Source of the DNA: Candidatus Gastranaerophilales bacterium
Lineage (GTDB): Bacteria > Cyanobacteriota > Vampirovibrionia > Gastranaerophilales > Gastranaerophilaceae
Direction of reading: 5' to 3'
NCBI GenBank assembly: GCA_905235155.1
Contig: CAJOKJ010000017.1
Location: forward strand, 62,001 to 126,000
DNA: 64,000 nucleotides
The position numbers were made by a program, and so were the translations under genes. Positions 1 to 9,048 of this stretch are shown in pieces. Under the pieces are notes generated by a model. That model worked only from the letters and a program-made list of their open reading frames with translations, was not told where the DNA came from and made no database searches. Positions within the stretch are counted from its first letter, which is position 1. Every line of letters begins with the position of its first letter.

Positions 1-999
1 CAACAAAAAGAGTTGTCTAATCAAACTCTTGAATATTTTGGTCTAAAAGCGGATATAAATTTAGATTGTATGCGTCCTAATCAATCTTTAGGAGAAGTTC
101 AGTCAAGAATTTTACTGGGATTGGAAAAGGTTTTTGCAGATAATTCTATTGATGCAACTATTGTTCAAGGTGATACAATGACCGTTCTTACGGCATCTTT
201 GGTAAGTTTTTATCATAAAGTTCCTGTTTTCCATGTAGAAGCAGGATTGCGTTCTTATGATATTTATGAACCTTTTCCTGAAGAAGTTATGCGTCAAATG
301 ACAAGCAGAGTTGCTCAATTGCACTTTGCACCGACTGAAAAAAATAAACAAGCACTTTTAAGAGAAGGTATTGATGAAAATAAAATATTTGTTACAGGTA
401 ACACTGTAATTGATGCTTTATTCTGCCTTTCAGATGAAGTGATAGAAAAATCCGCAAAATATTTTGAAGATAAGAATATAAATATTAACGATAAATTAGT
501 TCTTGTAACTGCTCACAGACGAGAAAATCACGGAGAAAGAATAGACAGGATTATAAATGCTATTTATGACTTGGCTACAAAATACTCCGACCATGAATTT
601 GTAATTCCTGTTCATCCAAATCCAAACGTAAAAAATAAAATACATACTGCTTTAGAAAAAGTTAAAAATATTCATTTACTTACACCTTTAGATTATCCGT
701 ATTTGGTATATTTAATGAAGAATGCAAAATTGATTTTAACTGATAGTGGTGGTATTCAGGAAGAAGCACCAACTTTTGGCTGTCCTACTTTTGTAATGCG
801 TTATGAAACAGAACGTCAGGAAGGTATTGATGCAGGTGTTTCAAAACTTGTTGGTGCAGATTACGAAAAAATTATGCAATTAAGCGGAGAAATTTTATCA
901 AAAGATAAAAAACAAACAAGACTTACTGCAAAAAACCCTTATGGGACAGGTAATTCTGCACAAAAAATTGAAGAATTGATAAAGAAGTTTTTTGAATAA
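1..999 (+). CDS. wecB: UDP-N-acetylglucosamine 2-epimerase, 5' end cut by window
   Basis: Non-hydrolysing UDP-GlcNAc 2-epimerase, which makes UDP-ManNAc for surface polysaccharides. The reading frame is open from the first base, so the true start lies upstream. Family members are about 360-380 residues, so roughly 40-50 N-terminal residues are missing. Recognisable blocks run in family order: VQGDTMTVLTASLVSFY, HVEAGLRSYD, PFPEEVMRQ, a FAPTEKNKQ stretch, TGNTVIDAL, TAHRREN, HPNPNVK, the nucleotide-binding LTDSGGIQEEAP block and RYETERQEGI. A TTG inside this frame at 13 is not a credible start. No terminator is obvious. A 14-base perfect palindrome follows at 1013-1026. Confidence 0.93.
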   Translation, partial: QQKELSNQTLEYFGLKADINLDCMRPNQSLGEVQSRILLGLEKVFADNSIDATIVQGDTMTVLTASLVSFYHKVPVFHVEAGLRSYDIYEPFPEEVMRQMTSRVAQLHFAPTEKNKQALLREGIDENKIFVTGNTVIDALFCLSDEVIEKSAKYFEDKNININDKLVLVTAHRRENHGERIDRIINAIYDLATKYSDHEFVIPVHPNPNVKNKIHTALEKVKNIHLLTPLDYPYLVYLMKNAKLILTDSGGIQEEAPTFGCPTFVMRYETERQEGIDAGVSKLVGADYEKIMQLSGEILSKDKKQTRLTAKNPYGTGNSAQKIEELIKKFFE

Positions 1000-1012
1000 A
1001 TAAATTGTCTGT

Positions 1013-1026
1013 TTTACAATTGTAAA
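1013..1026. promoter_or_regulatory. 14-bp perfect palindrome, possible operator
   Basis: TTTACAATTGTAAA is a perfect palindrome in the 89-base gap between the epimerase and debranching-enzyme genes. It sits 63 bases before the latter's start. It is AT-rich with no T-tract, so a protein-binding site is likelier than a terminator. Chance occurrence in AT-rich DNA is possible. Confidence 0.3.
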
Positions 1027-1088
1027 TAATGTAAATATTATTTGGTCATGACAGCAAAAAAAATCTTGATGTTCTTTAACTAAGTATT

Positions 1089-3296
1089 ATGAAAACATTA
1101 TTTAATACATTTAAGCCGGCTTATTTTTCTTTTACGGCTCATCAAACAAACCCTATCAAAAGAAAAAATTTAGAGAAGATGGAATGGTTGGAAACATCAG
1201 GAGATGGCTCGTATGCATCAGCAACAGTTGATGGCAATAACTCCCGTGTTTATCATGGACTTTTAGCATCTTCAAAAAACGCACCTGTTGAAAGAAATAT
1301 TATTCTACAAAGGGTAGAAGATGAAGTTTCAGTAGGCGGTAAAAATCTTAAAATTTCAAATGTGTCTTATGGCGGTATGAAAGAAGGTTTTAAGAAGGAA
1401 GAAATGGTTGAAATCAAAGATTTTACAACTTTACCTGTTCCTACTTGGGAATATGATTTAGGTGAAAATAAAACTTTGAAAAAACAACTTGTAATGCCCG
1501 AAAAAGTAGGTAATCCTGAAGTTGTAACAGGTTACAAATATGACGCTCCCGAAGGTTCAGACCCTATAACAATAAAAGTTAGACCTTTTGTTAATAACAG
1601 AAGCATTCATGGCGGCGGAAACGGTGTTAAAGAATGGTACTATTCAAGAGGTACAAAAGGTGCAGTTGTAAATGCTAAAAAATGGGATAATAATGTTGAA
1701 CCAACATATTTGGCATGGTCAAAACCTGTAAAAGTAAACGATAAAGGTAATTTCTATAACGATTATTATTATCAAAGAGAAGCAGACAGAGGACTTCAAC
1801 AAAAAGAAGATGGTGTATATCAACCACTTGAACTTGAAGTAACTTTAAAACCTGGTGAAACATTCTCTTTCATGGCTGCAACATCTCCTGTAAACAGAGA
1901 GGTAAGTATTGATAAAGAAGTTGCTAAAAAGCAAGAAAGACTTGAAGGTTTATATAAGCAATCAGGTTTACCAAGAAGCAAAACAATAGATAATCTTCAA
2001 CGTGCAGCGGATCAATTTGTTGTTCACAGAAATTCTATTGACGGTAAAACTATCATGGCAGGCTACCATTGGTTTAATGACTGGGGGCGTGATACAATGA
2101 TTGCATTACCTGGTTTAACTCTTACTACAAAACGTTTCGATGATGCAAAATCTATTTTGACATCATTTGCAAAATATGCAAATAATGGTATGTTGCCAAA
2201 TAACTTCCCTGAAGGAGCAAATGACAGACCGGGTTATAATACTCTTGATGCTTCAATGTGGTGGTTTAACGCTTTAGACCAGTACACACAAGCAGCAGGT
2301 GATAAAGCAGATATGAAGTTCGTGAAAGAGCAATATGGTGCTTTAAAAGATGTTGTTAAACATCACATGTACGGAAGATTAACTGCAGATGAATTAGAAA
2401 AACAAAATCCTTTAATGAAGGGCATTGTTACTAAAGGTCAAGGTAAGTTGCCTGTTGGTGACGGAAACAGTGGTATCGGTATGGATAAAGATGGTCTTAT
2501 CACTGCTGATGACGGTCAATTGACTTGGATGGATTCTGCAAAATGGGATCCAAATGCAAGAAAATCACATCCGTACACTCCTCGTGACGGTAAAGCAGTT
2601 GAAATTAACGCTTTATGGTACAACGGATTGAGAATTATGGCTAACTTGGCTGATAAATTCGGTGAAAAAGAAGAAGCTAAAAAATATACCGAACTTGCTG
2701 ATATAGTAAAAGGAAGCATGCAAAAATTTAAAAATCCAAAAGGTGGTTTGTATGACTTAATTGATACTCCAAATAACCCTGAATACAGAGCAAACAGAGG
2801 TCAACAAGTTCGTCCTAATCAAATTATTGCAGCGTCTTTAACTCACAGTGCTTTTGATAAAGAAACTCAAAAGGATATTGTAAAAACTGTTCAAGATAAA
2901 TTATTGACTCCTTATGGTTTAAAATCACTAGCAGAAGGTGAAGACGGATATGCACCATATTATCCAAACGGCAATGGTGATACTCGTGATGCTGTATACC
3001 ATCAAGGTACGGTATGGTCTTGGCAAATAGGTCCATTCTGCGATGCATATTTGAATGCTTACGGAAATACTAAAGAAGCAAAAGAAAAAGTTGTCGGCTT
3101 TATAACTCCATTATTAGACCACATGTCAGGTAAAGTTCCTGCTCATGCTGATAGCGGATGTTGTGTCGGCGGTATTGCAGAAATTTTTGATGCTACTGGT
3201 GATTACCACGCAAAAGGTACTGTAAATCAAGCTTGGTCGGTTGCAGAAGTTCTTAGAACTTATGCTAAAGTTCAAGACGTAGCAAAATTCGAATAG
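1089..3296 (+). CDS. Glycogen debranching enzyme (amylo-alpha-1,6-glucosidase, GH133-type)
   Basis: Predicted cytoplasmic enzyme that removes alpha-1,6 branch stubs from glycogen. The N-terminal third has the debranching-enzyme N-domain (EWLETSGDGSYASATVDGNN, then SRVYHGLLA). The C-terminal (alpha/alpha)6 domain carries AGYHWFNDWGRDTMIALPGL, QLTWMDSAKW, KAVEINALWYNGL, RPNQIIAASL, LLTPYGLKSLA and YHQGTVWSWQIGPF, all hallmarks of bacterial and archaeal members. The length of 735 residues is slightly above the usual 650-720. The ATG has no clear Shine-Dalgarno. The first conserved block starts about 30 residues in, so a somewhat later start cannot be excluded. A strong terminator follows directly. 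Confidence 0.93.
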   Translation: MKTLFNTFKPAYFSFTAHQTNPIKRKNLEKMEWLETSGDGSYASATVDGNNSRVYHGLLASSKNAPVERNIILQRVEDEVSVGGKNLKISNVSYGGMKEGFKKEEMVEIKDFTTLPVPTWEYDLGENKTLKKQLVMPEKVGNPEVVTGYKYDAPEGSDPITIKVRPFVNNRSIHGGGNGVKEWYYSRGTKGAVVNAKKWDNNVEPTYLAWSKPVKVNDKGNFYNDYYYQREADRGLQQKEDGVYQPLELEVTLKPGETFSFMAATSPVNREVSIDKEVAKKQERLEGLYKQSGLPRSKTIDNLQRAADQFVVHRNSIDGKTIMAGYHWFNDWGRDTMIALPGLTLTTKRFDDAKSILTSFAKYANNGMLPNNFPEGANDRPGYNTLDASMWWFNALDQYTQAAGDKADMKFVKEQYGALKDVVKHHMYGRLTADELEKQNPLMKGIVTKGQGKLPVGDGNSGIGMDKDGLITADDGQLTWMDSAKWDPNARKSHPYTPRDGKAVEINALWYNGLRIMANLADKFGEKEEAKKYTELADIVKGSMQKFKNPKGGLYDLIDTPNNPEYRANRGQQVRPNQIIAASLTHSAFDKETQKDIVKTVQDKLLTPYGLKSLAEGEDGYAPYYPNGNGDTRDAVYHQGTVWSWQIGPFCDAYLNAYGNTKEAKEKVVGFITPLLDHMSGKVPAHADSGCCVGGIAEIFDATGDYHAKGTVNQAWSVAEVLRTYAKVQDVAKFE

Positions 3297-3311
3297 AATT
3301 TAAATAAATAT

Positions 3312-3348
3312 AAAAAAGCGGTAAACTCAAGAGGTTTACCGCTTTTTT
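3312..3348 (+). terminator. Rho-independent terminator after debranching enzyme
   Basis: A nearly perfect stem AAAGCGGTAAAC / GTTTACCGCTTT around a short loop is followed by a run of T. It starts about 16 bases after the debranching-enzyme stop. Confidence 0.9.
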
Positions 3349-3381
3349 ATATTTTTGTTCGTAATATTTATTTACAAAGCC

Positions 3382-3410
3382 TAAAGTTTTTATAAAAGAT
3401 TTCCGACATA
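3382..3410 (+). promoter_or_regulatory. Sigma-28 (FliA)-like promoter
   Basis: TAAAGTTT at 3382-3389 is followed after 12 bases by TCCGACAT at 3402-3409. This matches the flagellar sigma-28 pattern (TAAA, 14-16 bases, NCCGATAA/T) except for one -10 position. The gene it serves starts at 3445. The site before the gene at 61389 has the same two boxes with identical spacing, which supports a shared regulon. Confidence 0.6.
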
Positions 3411-3444
3411 CATAGTGTCTTAATGGAAAATAAAGGGTGTGTGT

Positions 3445-4050
3445 ATGGGAATGGACGGAATTTCAAATATTAATGCTAATATGATGTACGCAGTTAGTGC
3501 AGTACATTTTGGATGTAATAATTTAAGCGAAGAATTAATAAAAAAATTAAAAGAATTGGGAATTGATCCTTCGACAGTTAAATCTGAATCCGAAGCACGT
3601 GCATTAATTGCACAGGCTGAAAAACAGCAGTCAACAAACCAGCCTACACGTACACAGCAAGCTCAGGCTCAACCTCAAGTTGCAAGTCCTAATATAGATT
3701 TGAAAAAATTGAATGATGATATCAAAAACATGGGTGACAAGTTGGGTATTGATGTTAAAACAATAAAAGACCCTAAAGAAATTGTTGATAAGTTTGATGC
3801 TGCTATAAAAGAATTTACTGCTGCTGCATCCGTTCAAACAAATAAAAATGTTGCAGTGCAAGTTGATAATAACAAGCAAAATGGAATAAAGATTTCAACC
3901 GGTGCTGAAATTGTTGATAAGCCGGAAACTATACAGGCTGATTTTAAGTCTATAAAAGATAGAGTTGAAGAATTAGAAAATGCTAAAAATGCTATGTTTG
4001 CTGGACAAGACATGCTTGCAATGATGAACAGAATGGCTTTGGGCATTTAG
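3445..4050 (+). CDS. Lineage-specific hypothetical protein behind a sigma-28-like promoter
   Basis: A protein of 201 residues of unknown function. I prefer ATG 3445 over the GTG six bases upstream because AAAGGG lies 7 bases before it. There is no signal peptide or membrane segment. Residues about 20-55 form a helical block (LSEELIKKLKELGIDP) followed by a Gln/Thr-rich linker (QQSTNQPTRTQQAQAQPQ), then an amphipathic helical region ending ELENAKNAMFAGQDMLAMM. The C-terminal Met-rich helix and the sigma-28-type promoter suggest a link with motility or with late flagellar expression. That link is inference only. It is monocistronic, bounded by terminators on both sides. Confidence 0.75.
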   Translation: MGMDGISNINANMMYAVSAVHFGCNNLSEELIKKLKELGIDPSTVKSESEARALIAQAEKQQSTNQPTRTQQAQAQPQVASPNIDLKKLNDDIKNMGDKLGIDVKTIKDPKEIVDKFDAAIKEFTAAASVQTNKNVAVQVDNNKQNGIKISTGAEIVDKPETIQADFKSIKDRVEELENAKNAMFAGQDMLAMMNRMALGI

Positions 4051-4072
4051 TTTATTTAAAAAGTAAAGAGTT

Positions 4073-4111
4073 TTTACGACTGTAAAACATTAATTGTTTT
4101 ATGGTCGTTTT
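4073..4111 (+). terminator. Terminator after 3445-4050 gene
   Basis: Interrupted stem ACGAC-tg-TAAAACA / TGTTTTA-tg-GTCGT with a 5-base loop, followed by TTTT. Confidence 0.7.
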
Positions 4112-4121
4112 GCTATATAAT
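4094..4121 (+). promoter_or_regulatory. Vegetative promoter of the AsmA-like gene
   Basis: TTGTTT (4094-4099), 16 bases, then TATAAT (4116-4121), about 30 bases before ATG 4153, which has a GGGTGAGG ribosome site. The -35 box overlaps the preceding terminator hairpin. Confidence 0.55.
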
Positions 4122-4152
4122 ATTCTTGTAGATATAGGGTGAGGTATTTATT

Positions 4153-6396
4153 ATGAAAAAAATTTGGATAATTTTAGGTAGTATAGTAGGCGGATTAGTA
4201 TTTTTAGCCTATTTGGCATTTTTATTTGTGCTTCCTAATGCAATTGATTTAAATCAATATAAACCAATGGTACAAAAGCTGGTAAAAGAGCAAATACCAT
4301 TAAATGTTGATTTTAGCAATGCAAAAATAACGACAACTCCTTTGTTATCAATAGGTGTGAAAGCGGATAATATAAACGTTCAATTTGAAGACGGAAAAAC
4401 TTTATTTTCTGCTGATAATGCTAAGTTTAGAATTGCCTTGCCTAGTTTACTATTGCTTACTGCAAAAGTTTCAACTGCTGAAATAAATAATCCAAAATTG
4501 AATTTTACAATTGTTGACGGTAAACAATTCAAGATTTTAATGCTTGTTGAACAAATTTTACAAAAGCAAGAAGAACAAATTACAAGCGAAACAGCAGCAG
4601 AAGTTGAAACGGCTTTTGATACTTCTTTTATAAGAATAAAAGTTCCGAATTTCAGAATCAATAATTATGATGTAAAAATTGTTGATGAAAAATCGGGTCA
4701 TAATCTTGAATTAAAAGGTGATTCTTTAAAATTGGCATATTTAAACGGCAAAGTTGTAAAGGTAAAAACTATTGCAGAATTTTATAGTGATAAAGATAAA
4801 AATATTACGGCAGATATTGATATAAATTCATTTTTGCCACCTGCTGAAAAACTTGATGCAGAAGATGACAAACCTGAAAGAGTAGAGCTACCGTTTGTAA
4901 ATCCTGTTCTTGCATATAGAGAATATAATTTAAAATCTAATTTATCCACAAAGTTAAAAATAAGAGAAAACAAAGGTCAAATTCGTTTGAATGGTTTTCT
5001 AAATATTGATAATACTACTTTAAAATTGGCAGATTATAATCTTCCGAAATGTTATTTTCACGGTATTTTTAACGGTACAAAAGGCAATATTGATACGACA
5101 GTTTCGGTTGCAAAGGGCGAAAATGTTGCTCTAAAAGGACTTTATGATTACGGTAAAAACAAAAAATTGGATATGGTTGTAAAAACCGATAGAATTTATT
5201 TTAATGATTTAATAATTCTTGCAAAGGCATATTTTGATTCTTTGCATATAAAAAATGATTTGAATTTAATAAAAGGTTTAGGTTATTTAGAAGCGAATGC
5301 AAATTTAAATACTAATTTAAGAAAGCTTGTTTCTGAAGGTAAAATTTTGGTTAGAGATGGCGGTATTGTAAATAAAAGTATAAATTTGGGTATAACAAAA
5401 ACAAACGTTAATTTGTTACTGGATAACAATGTTTTAGATATCAAAGACACATATACATATATAAATAATGCAATTCTAAAAGCAGAAGGTAAAATTGATG
5501 AAAAATCGGTTGCAGACATAAAACTTTATGCAAATAAAGTTCCTGTACCAAGTTTATATAGAGCTTTTGCACCAAATGATGTGAAAAGAAGTATTAATAT
5601 TAATAAAGGTAATGTGTCTTTAAACGCAAAAATTAACGGAAAACTAAAAGAACTTATCTGTGATGCAAAAGTAAATCTTGAAAGCTTTATAATGAGTGAT
5701 AAATCAAATTCTTTCAGAGTTATTAATGATGATTTAGAAATAAAACTAAATTCCGATACAAACAAGAGTTTAAACACAATAGAAATATTAAATAAAGGTT
5801 TAACAGTTCTTTTGCCTCAAACAAATTCAACAATAAAAGATAATGTATTGAAAATTAATATTGACGGAACAAGATTAAGATTAAATCCAACGGATGTGTT
5901 GTTGAATAATACTTCAAAAATTACATTTGAAGGGGTAATTGATTCAGATAAAAAAGAACCTGTTTTCAATATTAAAGGTAACGGAAATTTATATGCAACA
6001 GACTTGAAAAAATATGCAGGTGCACAAGCAGCACCATTTATTGACGCAAAGGGTCAAATTCCTTTAGATTTGACAATTGAAGGTGACACAAAACGTCAAA
6101 ATATGGTTTTGAGATTGCTTGCTTCTGCTGAAAATTATATAACACCAGTAACTTTCAAACAAACTTACGGGAAAAACACTGTATTACAAGCAAAAGTTGA
6201 TTTTAAAGGTGACAGATTAAAAATAAAAGATACAGGTTTATATAATATCTCATACACAACAGATGAAGAAGGCAACAAAGTTGAACAACTTGATGAAGTT
6301 GCAGGTATTAACGGAACTGTTACAAATTTGAACAGTACACCATTTATAAATGTTATAAGAATTAAAATTATTGAATGGTACAATACACGGATTTAG
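4153..6396 (+). CDS. AsmA-like envelope protein, N-terminal part (frameshifted gene)
   Basis: First 747 residues of an AsmA/YhdP/TamB-like protein. One N-terminal transmembrane helix (IWIILGSIVGGLVFLAYLAF) is followed by a long repetitive beta-rich periplasmic region. These proteins are thought to bridge the periplasm and move lipids to the outer membrane. The frame ends at 6396, but the protein clearly continues in the next frame from 6371. Reading ...FINVIRIKI straight into LNGTIHGFRNAG restores one protein of about 1,245 residues, a normal size for the family. One extra base near 6366-6372 (attaaaattattgaatgg) explains the shift. This could be a real mutation or a sequencing error. Confidence 0.8.
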   Translation: MKKIWIILGSIVGGLVFLAYLAFLFVLPNAIDLNQYKPMVQKLVKEQIPLNVDFSNAKITTTPLLSIGVKADNINVQFEDGKTLFSADNAKFRIALPSLLLLTAKVSTAEINNPKLNFTIVDGKQFKILMLVEQILQKQEEQITSETAAEVETAFDTSFIRIKVPNFRINNYDVKIVDEKSGHNLELKGDSLKLAYLNGKVVKVKTIAEFYSDKDKNITADIDINSFLPPAEKLDAEDDKPERVELPFVNPVLAYREYNLKSNLSTKLKIRENKGQIRLNGFLNIDNTTLKLADYNLPKCYFHGIFNGTKGNIDTTVSVAKGENVALKGLYDYGKNKKLDMVVKTDRIYFNDLIILAKAYFDSLHIKNDLNLIKGLGYLEANANLNTNLRKLVSEGKILVRDGGIVNKSINLGITKTNVNLLLDNNVLDIKDTYTYINNAILKAEGKIDEKSVADIKLYANKVPVPSLYRAFAPNDVKRSININKGNVSLNAKINGKLKELICDAKVNLESFIMSDKSNSFRVINDDLEIKLNSDTNKSLNTIEILNKGLTVLLPQTNSTIKDNVLKINIDGTRLRLNPTDVLLNNTSKITFEGVIDSDKKEPVFNIKGNGNLYATDLKKYAGAQAAPFIDAKGQIPLDLTIEGDTKRQNMVLRLLASAENYITPVTFKQTYGKNTVLQAKVDFKGDRLKIKDTGLYNISYTTDEEGNKVEQLDEVAGINGTVTNLNSTPFINVIRIKIIEWYNTRI

Positions 6397-7897
6397 AAAT
6401 GCAGGTTTTGACCTGAACGGAAAAATGCTTGTATTTGGTAATTCTGCTTCGCCAAGAGTGCGTGGTAAATTTAATTTAAAGAACTTGTATATAAAAGATT
6501 TGCTTACAACAATGGATAATCTTGCACTTGATTTTAGAGGCAAAACTTTGAATGTGAATGCTCGAAATTTATTGTTAAACGGTTCTGATATTTCTGCACA
6601 AACAGATATTTCATTAGAACCTTCAAATATTTTACACATCAATAATTTAAGAGTAAATTCAAATAATATTGATTTAGATAAATTGATGATGGTAGCAACC
6701 GCAGCATCAAGAATTGTTCCTCAAAGTAGTTCTCCTGCCGCTGCACCGACAGATATACCTGTTGCGTTAAGGAATAGTTCTATTAATTTGCATCATATCA
6801 AAACAGGCAATATAAATTTACGTAATACAATGGCTGATATTTCTTTATTAAGAAATAATCTGTACATTGACCACCTAAGAACAAGAGCCTTTGACGGCAA
6901 TATGCAAGGTAGAATTGCCATGAACTTGTTGAGTAATATGCTTAAAATAGATGTTGCAGGTGAAGACATAAATACAGAAAAATTATTTAAAGATACTGCC
7001 AATATTAAAGATGCATTAACAGGCAAAATGTCATTTAACAGTGATTTGTTAATAAATGCAGGTACAACGGATTATAATGAACAAATGAAATCTTTACTCG
7101 GTAAAGTTGACTTTTCGGTTAAAGACGGTCAGTTTGGACCTTTTGGTAAATTAGAAAATATGATTTTGGCAGAAAATATTAGAGAATCACAATTTTTCCA
7201 AACAGCATTGGGTGGAGTTTTAAATGGCTTAACGTCAATTGATACAACTCACTACAAAGAATTAAAAGGTTCAATATTATTTAAGGACGGTATAACAACT
7301 CTTGCTCCTATAACTTCTGACGGAAATGTTTTAACACTTTATATTGCAGGTGATTTTGATTTGTTAAAAAATACTGCCGATATGAAAGTTAGAAGATTGG
7401 CATCTATGGTATCAAATGTTTTAGGTCCTATTGCAAACGTAAATCCTGTAAATTTGGTGAAATTAACTCCGGGATTAAATGTTGCTTCTGCAAAATTGTT
7501 TACTTTATTTACTCAACCTGTAACTCAGGAAGAACTTGATGCAATACCTGCATTTGATACAAAAACGGATAATTTAAATGCAACAAAATTCCAAATTATA
7601 GTAAGTGGTGATGTTAATAAGCCTATGTCGTTGGTAAAATCTTTTAAATGGCTTGCCTTGCAATCTCAAATTGATACGGCGGAAAATTTTGTAGCAACGC
7701 TTCCTGAACCGGATTCTCTTGACGCAACTGTTGAAGATATGGAAGAAAAACAAATAGAAGAAGCAAAAACAACGTCAAAAATAAAAAATATTTTCTTTAA
7801 AAAAGACAGAAAACAGGAAGAAGAAAAAATCCAAGAAACTAAGAAATTAATAGAACAAATGGAAAAATCTCAAGATACAAAAATTGAAGATTTATAG
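6371..7897 (+). CDS. AsmA-like envelope protein, C-terminal part (same gene)
   Basis: Continuation of the 4153 gene in the +1 frame. It carries the AsmA C-terminal domain: GKMSFNSDLLINAGT, SLLGKVDFSVKDGQFGPFGK, a TALGGVLNGLTSI segment and an ITSDGNVLTLYIAGDFDL strand region. The tail (EEKQIEEAKTTSKIKNIFFK and beyond) is highly charged and helical. There is no Shine-Dalgarno before the apparent start (TTG 6371, followed by AATGG), so independent translation is unlikely. It is best annotated as one gene, 4153-7897, with a frameshift. Confidence 0.8.
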   Translation: MNGTIHGFRNAGFDLNGKMLVFGNSASPRVRGKFNLKNLYIKDLLTTMDNLALDFRGKTLNVNARNLLLNGSDISAQTDISLEPSNILHINNLRVNSNNIDLDKLMMVATAASRIVPQSSSPAAAPTDIPVALRNSSINLHHIKTGNINLRNTMADISLLRNNLYIDHLRTRAFDGNMQGRIAMNLLSNMLKIDVAGEDINTEKLFKDTANIKDALTGKMSFNSDLLINAGTTDYNEQMKSLLGKVDFSVKDGQFGPFGKLENMILAENIRESQFFQTALGGVLNGLTSIDTTHYKELKGSILFKDGITTLAPITSDGNVLTLYIAGDFDLLKNTADMKVRRLASMVSNVLGPIANVNPVNLVKLTPGLNVASAKLFTLFTQPVTQEELDAIPAFDTKTDNLNATKFQIIVSGDVNKPMSLVKSFKWLALQSQIDTAENFVATLPEPDSLDATVEDMEEKQIEEAKTTSKIKNIFFKKDRKQEEEKIQETKKLIEQMEKSQDTKIEDL

Positions 7898-7898
7898 A

Positions 7899-7935
7899 CA
7901 AAAAAGAGTGAACTTATTTAAAGTTCACTCTTTTT
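7899..7935 (+). terminator. Terminator after AsmA-like gene
   Basis: Stem AAAGAGTGAACTT / AAGTTCACTCTTT with a short loop and T-run. The convergent prepilin gene ends at 7945, so it probably serves both strands. Confidence 0.88.
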
Positions 7936-7944
7936 AATATGTTT

Positions 7945-8691
7945 CTATTTGCAACTCAATTTAGTCCAACTTAGTTGAGAAGGACATTTTAAATAATCCA
8001 TATTACCGCTAGTCATTACCCAACCGGTACAATCTAAACCTTTAGTAAAACAACTTGAGGATAATTTATCTTTTCCGTAGTTTTGTTCTTGTTCCATACC
8101 CATAGGATATATTCCGTCCTTTGCAAATGCAAATCTAAATATATCTTTTCCCCAAATATGAGGACCTTTTTGGGGCCCGTCAATATCAACCAAAAATACT
8201 CCACAAACATTATTCGTTGGTTCATTTCCTGAGGCTTTAAAATCTCCGCAGTTATTTCTATATATGAGCCATGAGCTGGAAACATCGTCAACTAAAAGCA
8301 TTTTATAGGTGCTTAGAGTGTTATAATTAACATCATTTGAATTGTTTAAAATTTTTGCAGTCCCGGCAGTAAAACAGCCTGATACTGCACCGTCACAAAT
8401 TTTTCGAACTTTTAAAAATTCTCACATTCTTTGGCATGTTATTCTAGTCATAAGAGCATTGTCATCTGTTCCGTTATACCAACTTACGACAGGACCGTAT
8501 TTTATAACAGCTTGTCCGTGTGCATTGTTAAGCTCTGCATAAACTTTTTGTAATTTTGCGACGGTTTCTTTATTATTGGTAGAGTTATTCAAGTTTGGCA
8601 ATGTTAATGATGCAATAACTCCGATTATGCCTATAACAACAAGAGTTTCTGCCAATGTAAATGCTTTTCGTACCAATTGAGTTTGTTGCAT
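7945..8691 (-). pseudogene. Type II/IV prepilin-like protein, interrupted by in-frame TGA
   Basis: Pseudopilin or pilin of the type II secretion/type IV pilus class. The start at 8691 (MQQTQLVRK) follows GAAAGG. An ATG 21 bases upstream is also in frame. The leader-hydrophobic block KAFTLAETLVVIGIIGVIAS has Ala rather than Gly before the cleaved Phe and keeps the essential Glu at +5. The frame reads to TGA at 8424-8422, then continues in the same frame (EFLKVRKICDGAVSGCF...) to 7945. The downstream part is Cys-rich and pilin-like and ends CPSQLSWTKLSCK. A single base change would restore about 248 residues. TGA is used as an ordinary stop elsewhere (gatC), so recoding is unlikely. This is a nonsense mutation or an error. 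Confidence 0.75.
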
Positions 8692-8864
8692 ATATATTTT
8701 ACCTTTCATCATTCTGCTTATATTGTATTAATTCCCATAATCAAATATTAACAAACAATTTTACTTTAATCAATGTAATTTATTTACATAAGATTAAAAT
8801 AATACTAATAGTTTACATTTAATGTAGTAGAAAAAAATCATCCTCAATTTTTTGGTGTATTTTT

Positions 8865-8891
8865 CAAAATCCATGTGCCGCATGAATTTTG
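8865..8891. promoter_or_regulatory. Imperfect inverted repeat in the prepilin/response-regulator gap
   Basis: CAAAATCCATG, 5 bases, CATGAATTTTG: 11-base arms with one mismatch. It lies in the 357-base divergent gap 8692-9048, roughly 160 bases before the response-regulator start. The arms have no T-tract, so this is an operator candidate rather than a terminator. I see no convincing -35/-10 pair and no RNA gene in the rest of this gap. Confidence 0.4.
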
Positions 8892-9048
8892 ACCTTTTGT
8901 TAATCTTTTGGTCTACATCGGTTTATAAATCCAAAAATACCCTATTTTAAATCTTTTTGTTGATGTAACCTCCTCCAAAAAGATGTAGTATGAACAGTGT
9001 AGAAAACGAAAAAATTTATAGGGACATAAAAAAGATTTGGGGGAACAA

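Noticed and set aside
6371-7897. Second AsmA-like gene as an independent gene
   Set aside because: No ribosome site, overlaps the first frame, and joins it into one normal-length family member after one-base repair.
7945-8291. Extra minus-strand frame (8034-8291) inside the prepilin region
   Set aside because: Overlaps the true pilin frame, which has cysteines and continuity with the N-terminal part.
8422-8424. In-frame TGA in the prepilin as evidence of TGA recoding
   Set aside because: gatC ends at TGA at the expected place and rimO's restored frame also ends in TGA, so TGA is a normal stop in this genome.
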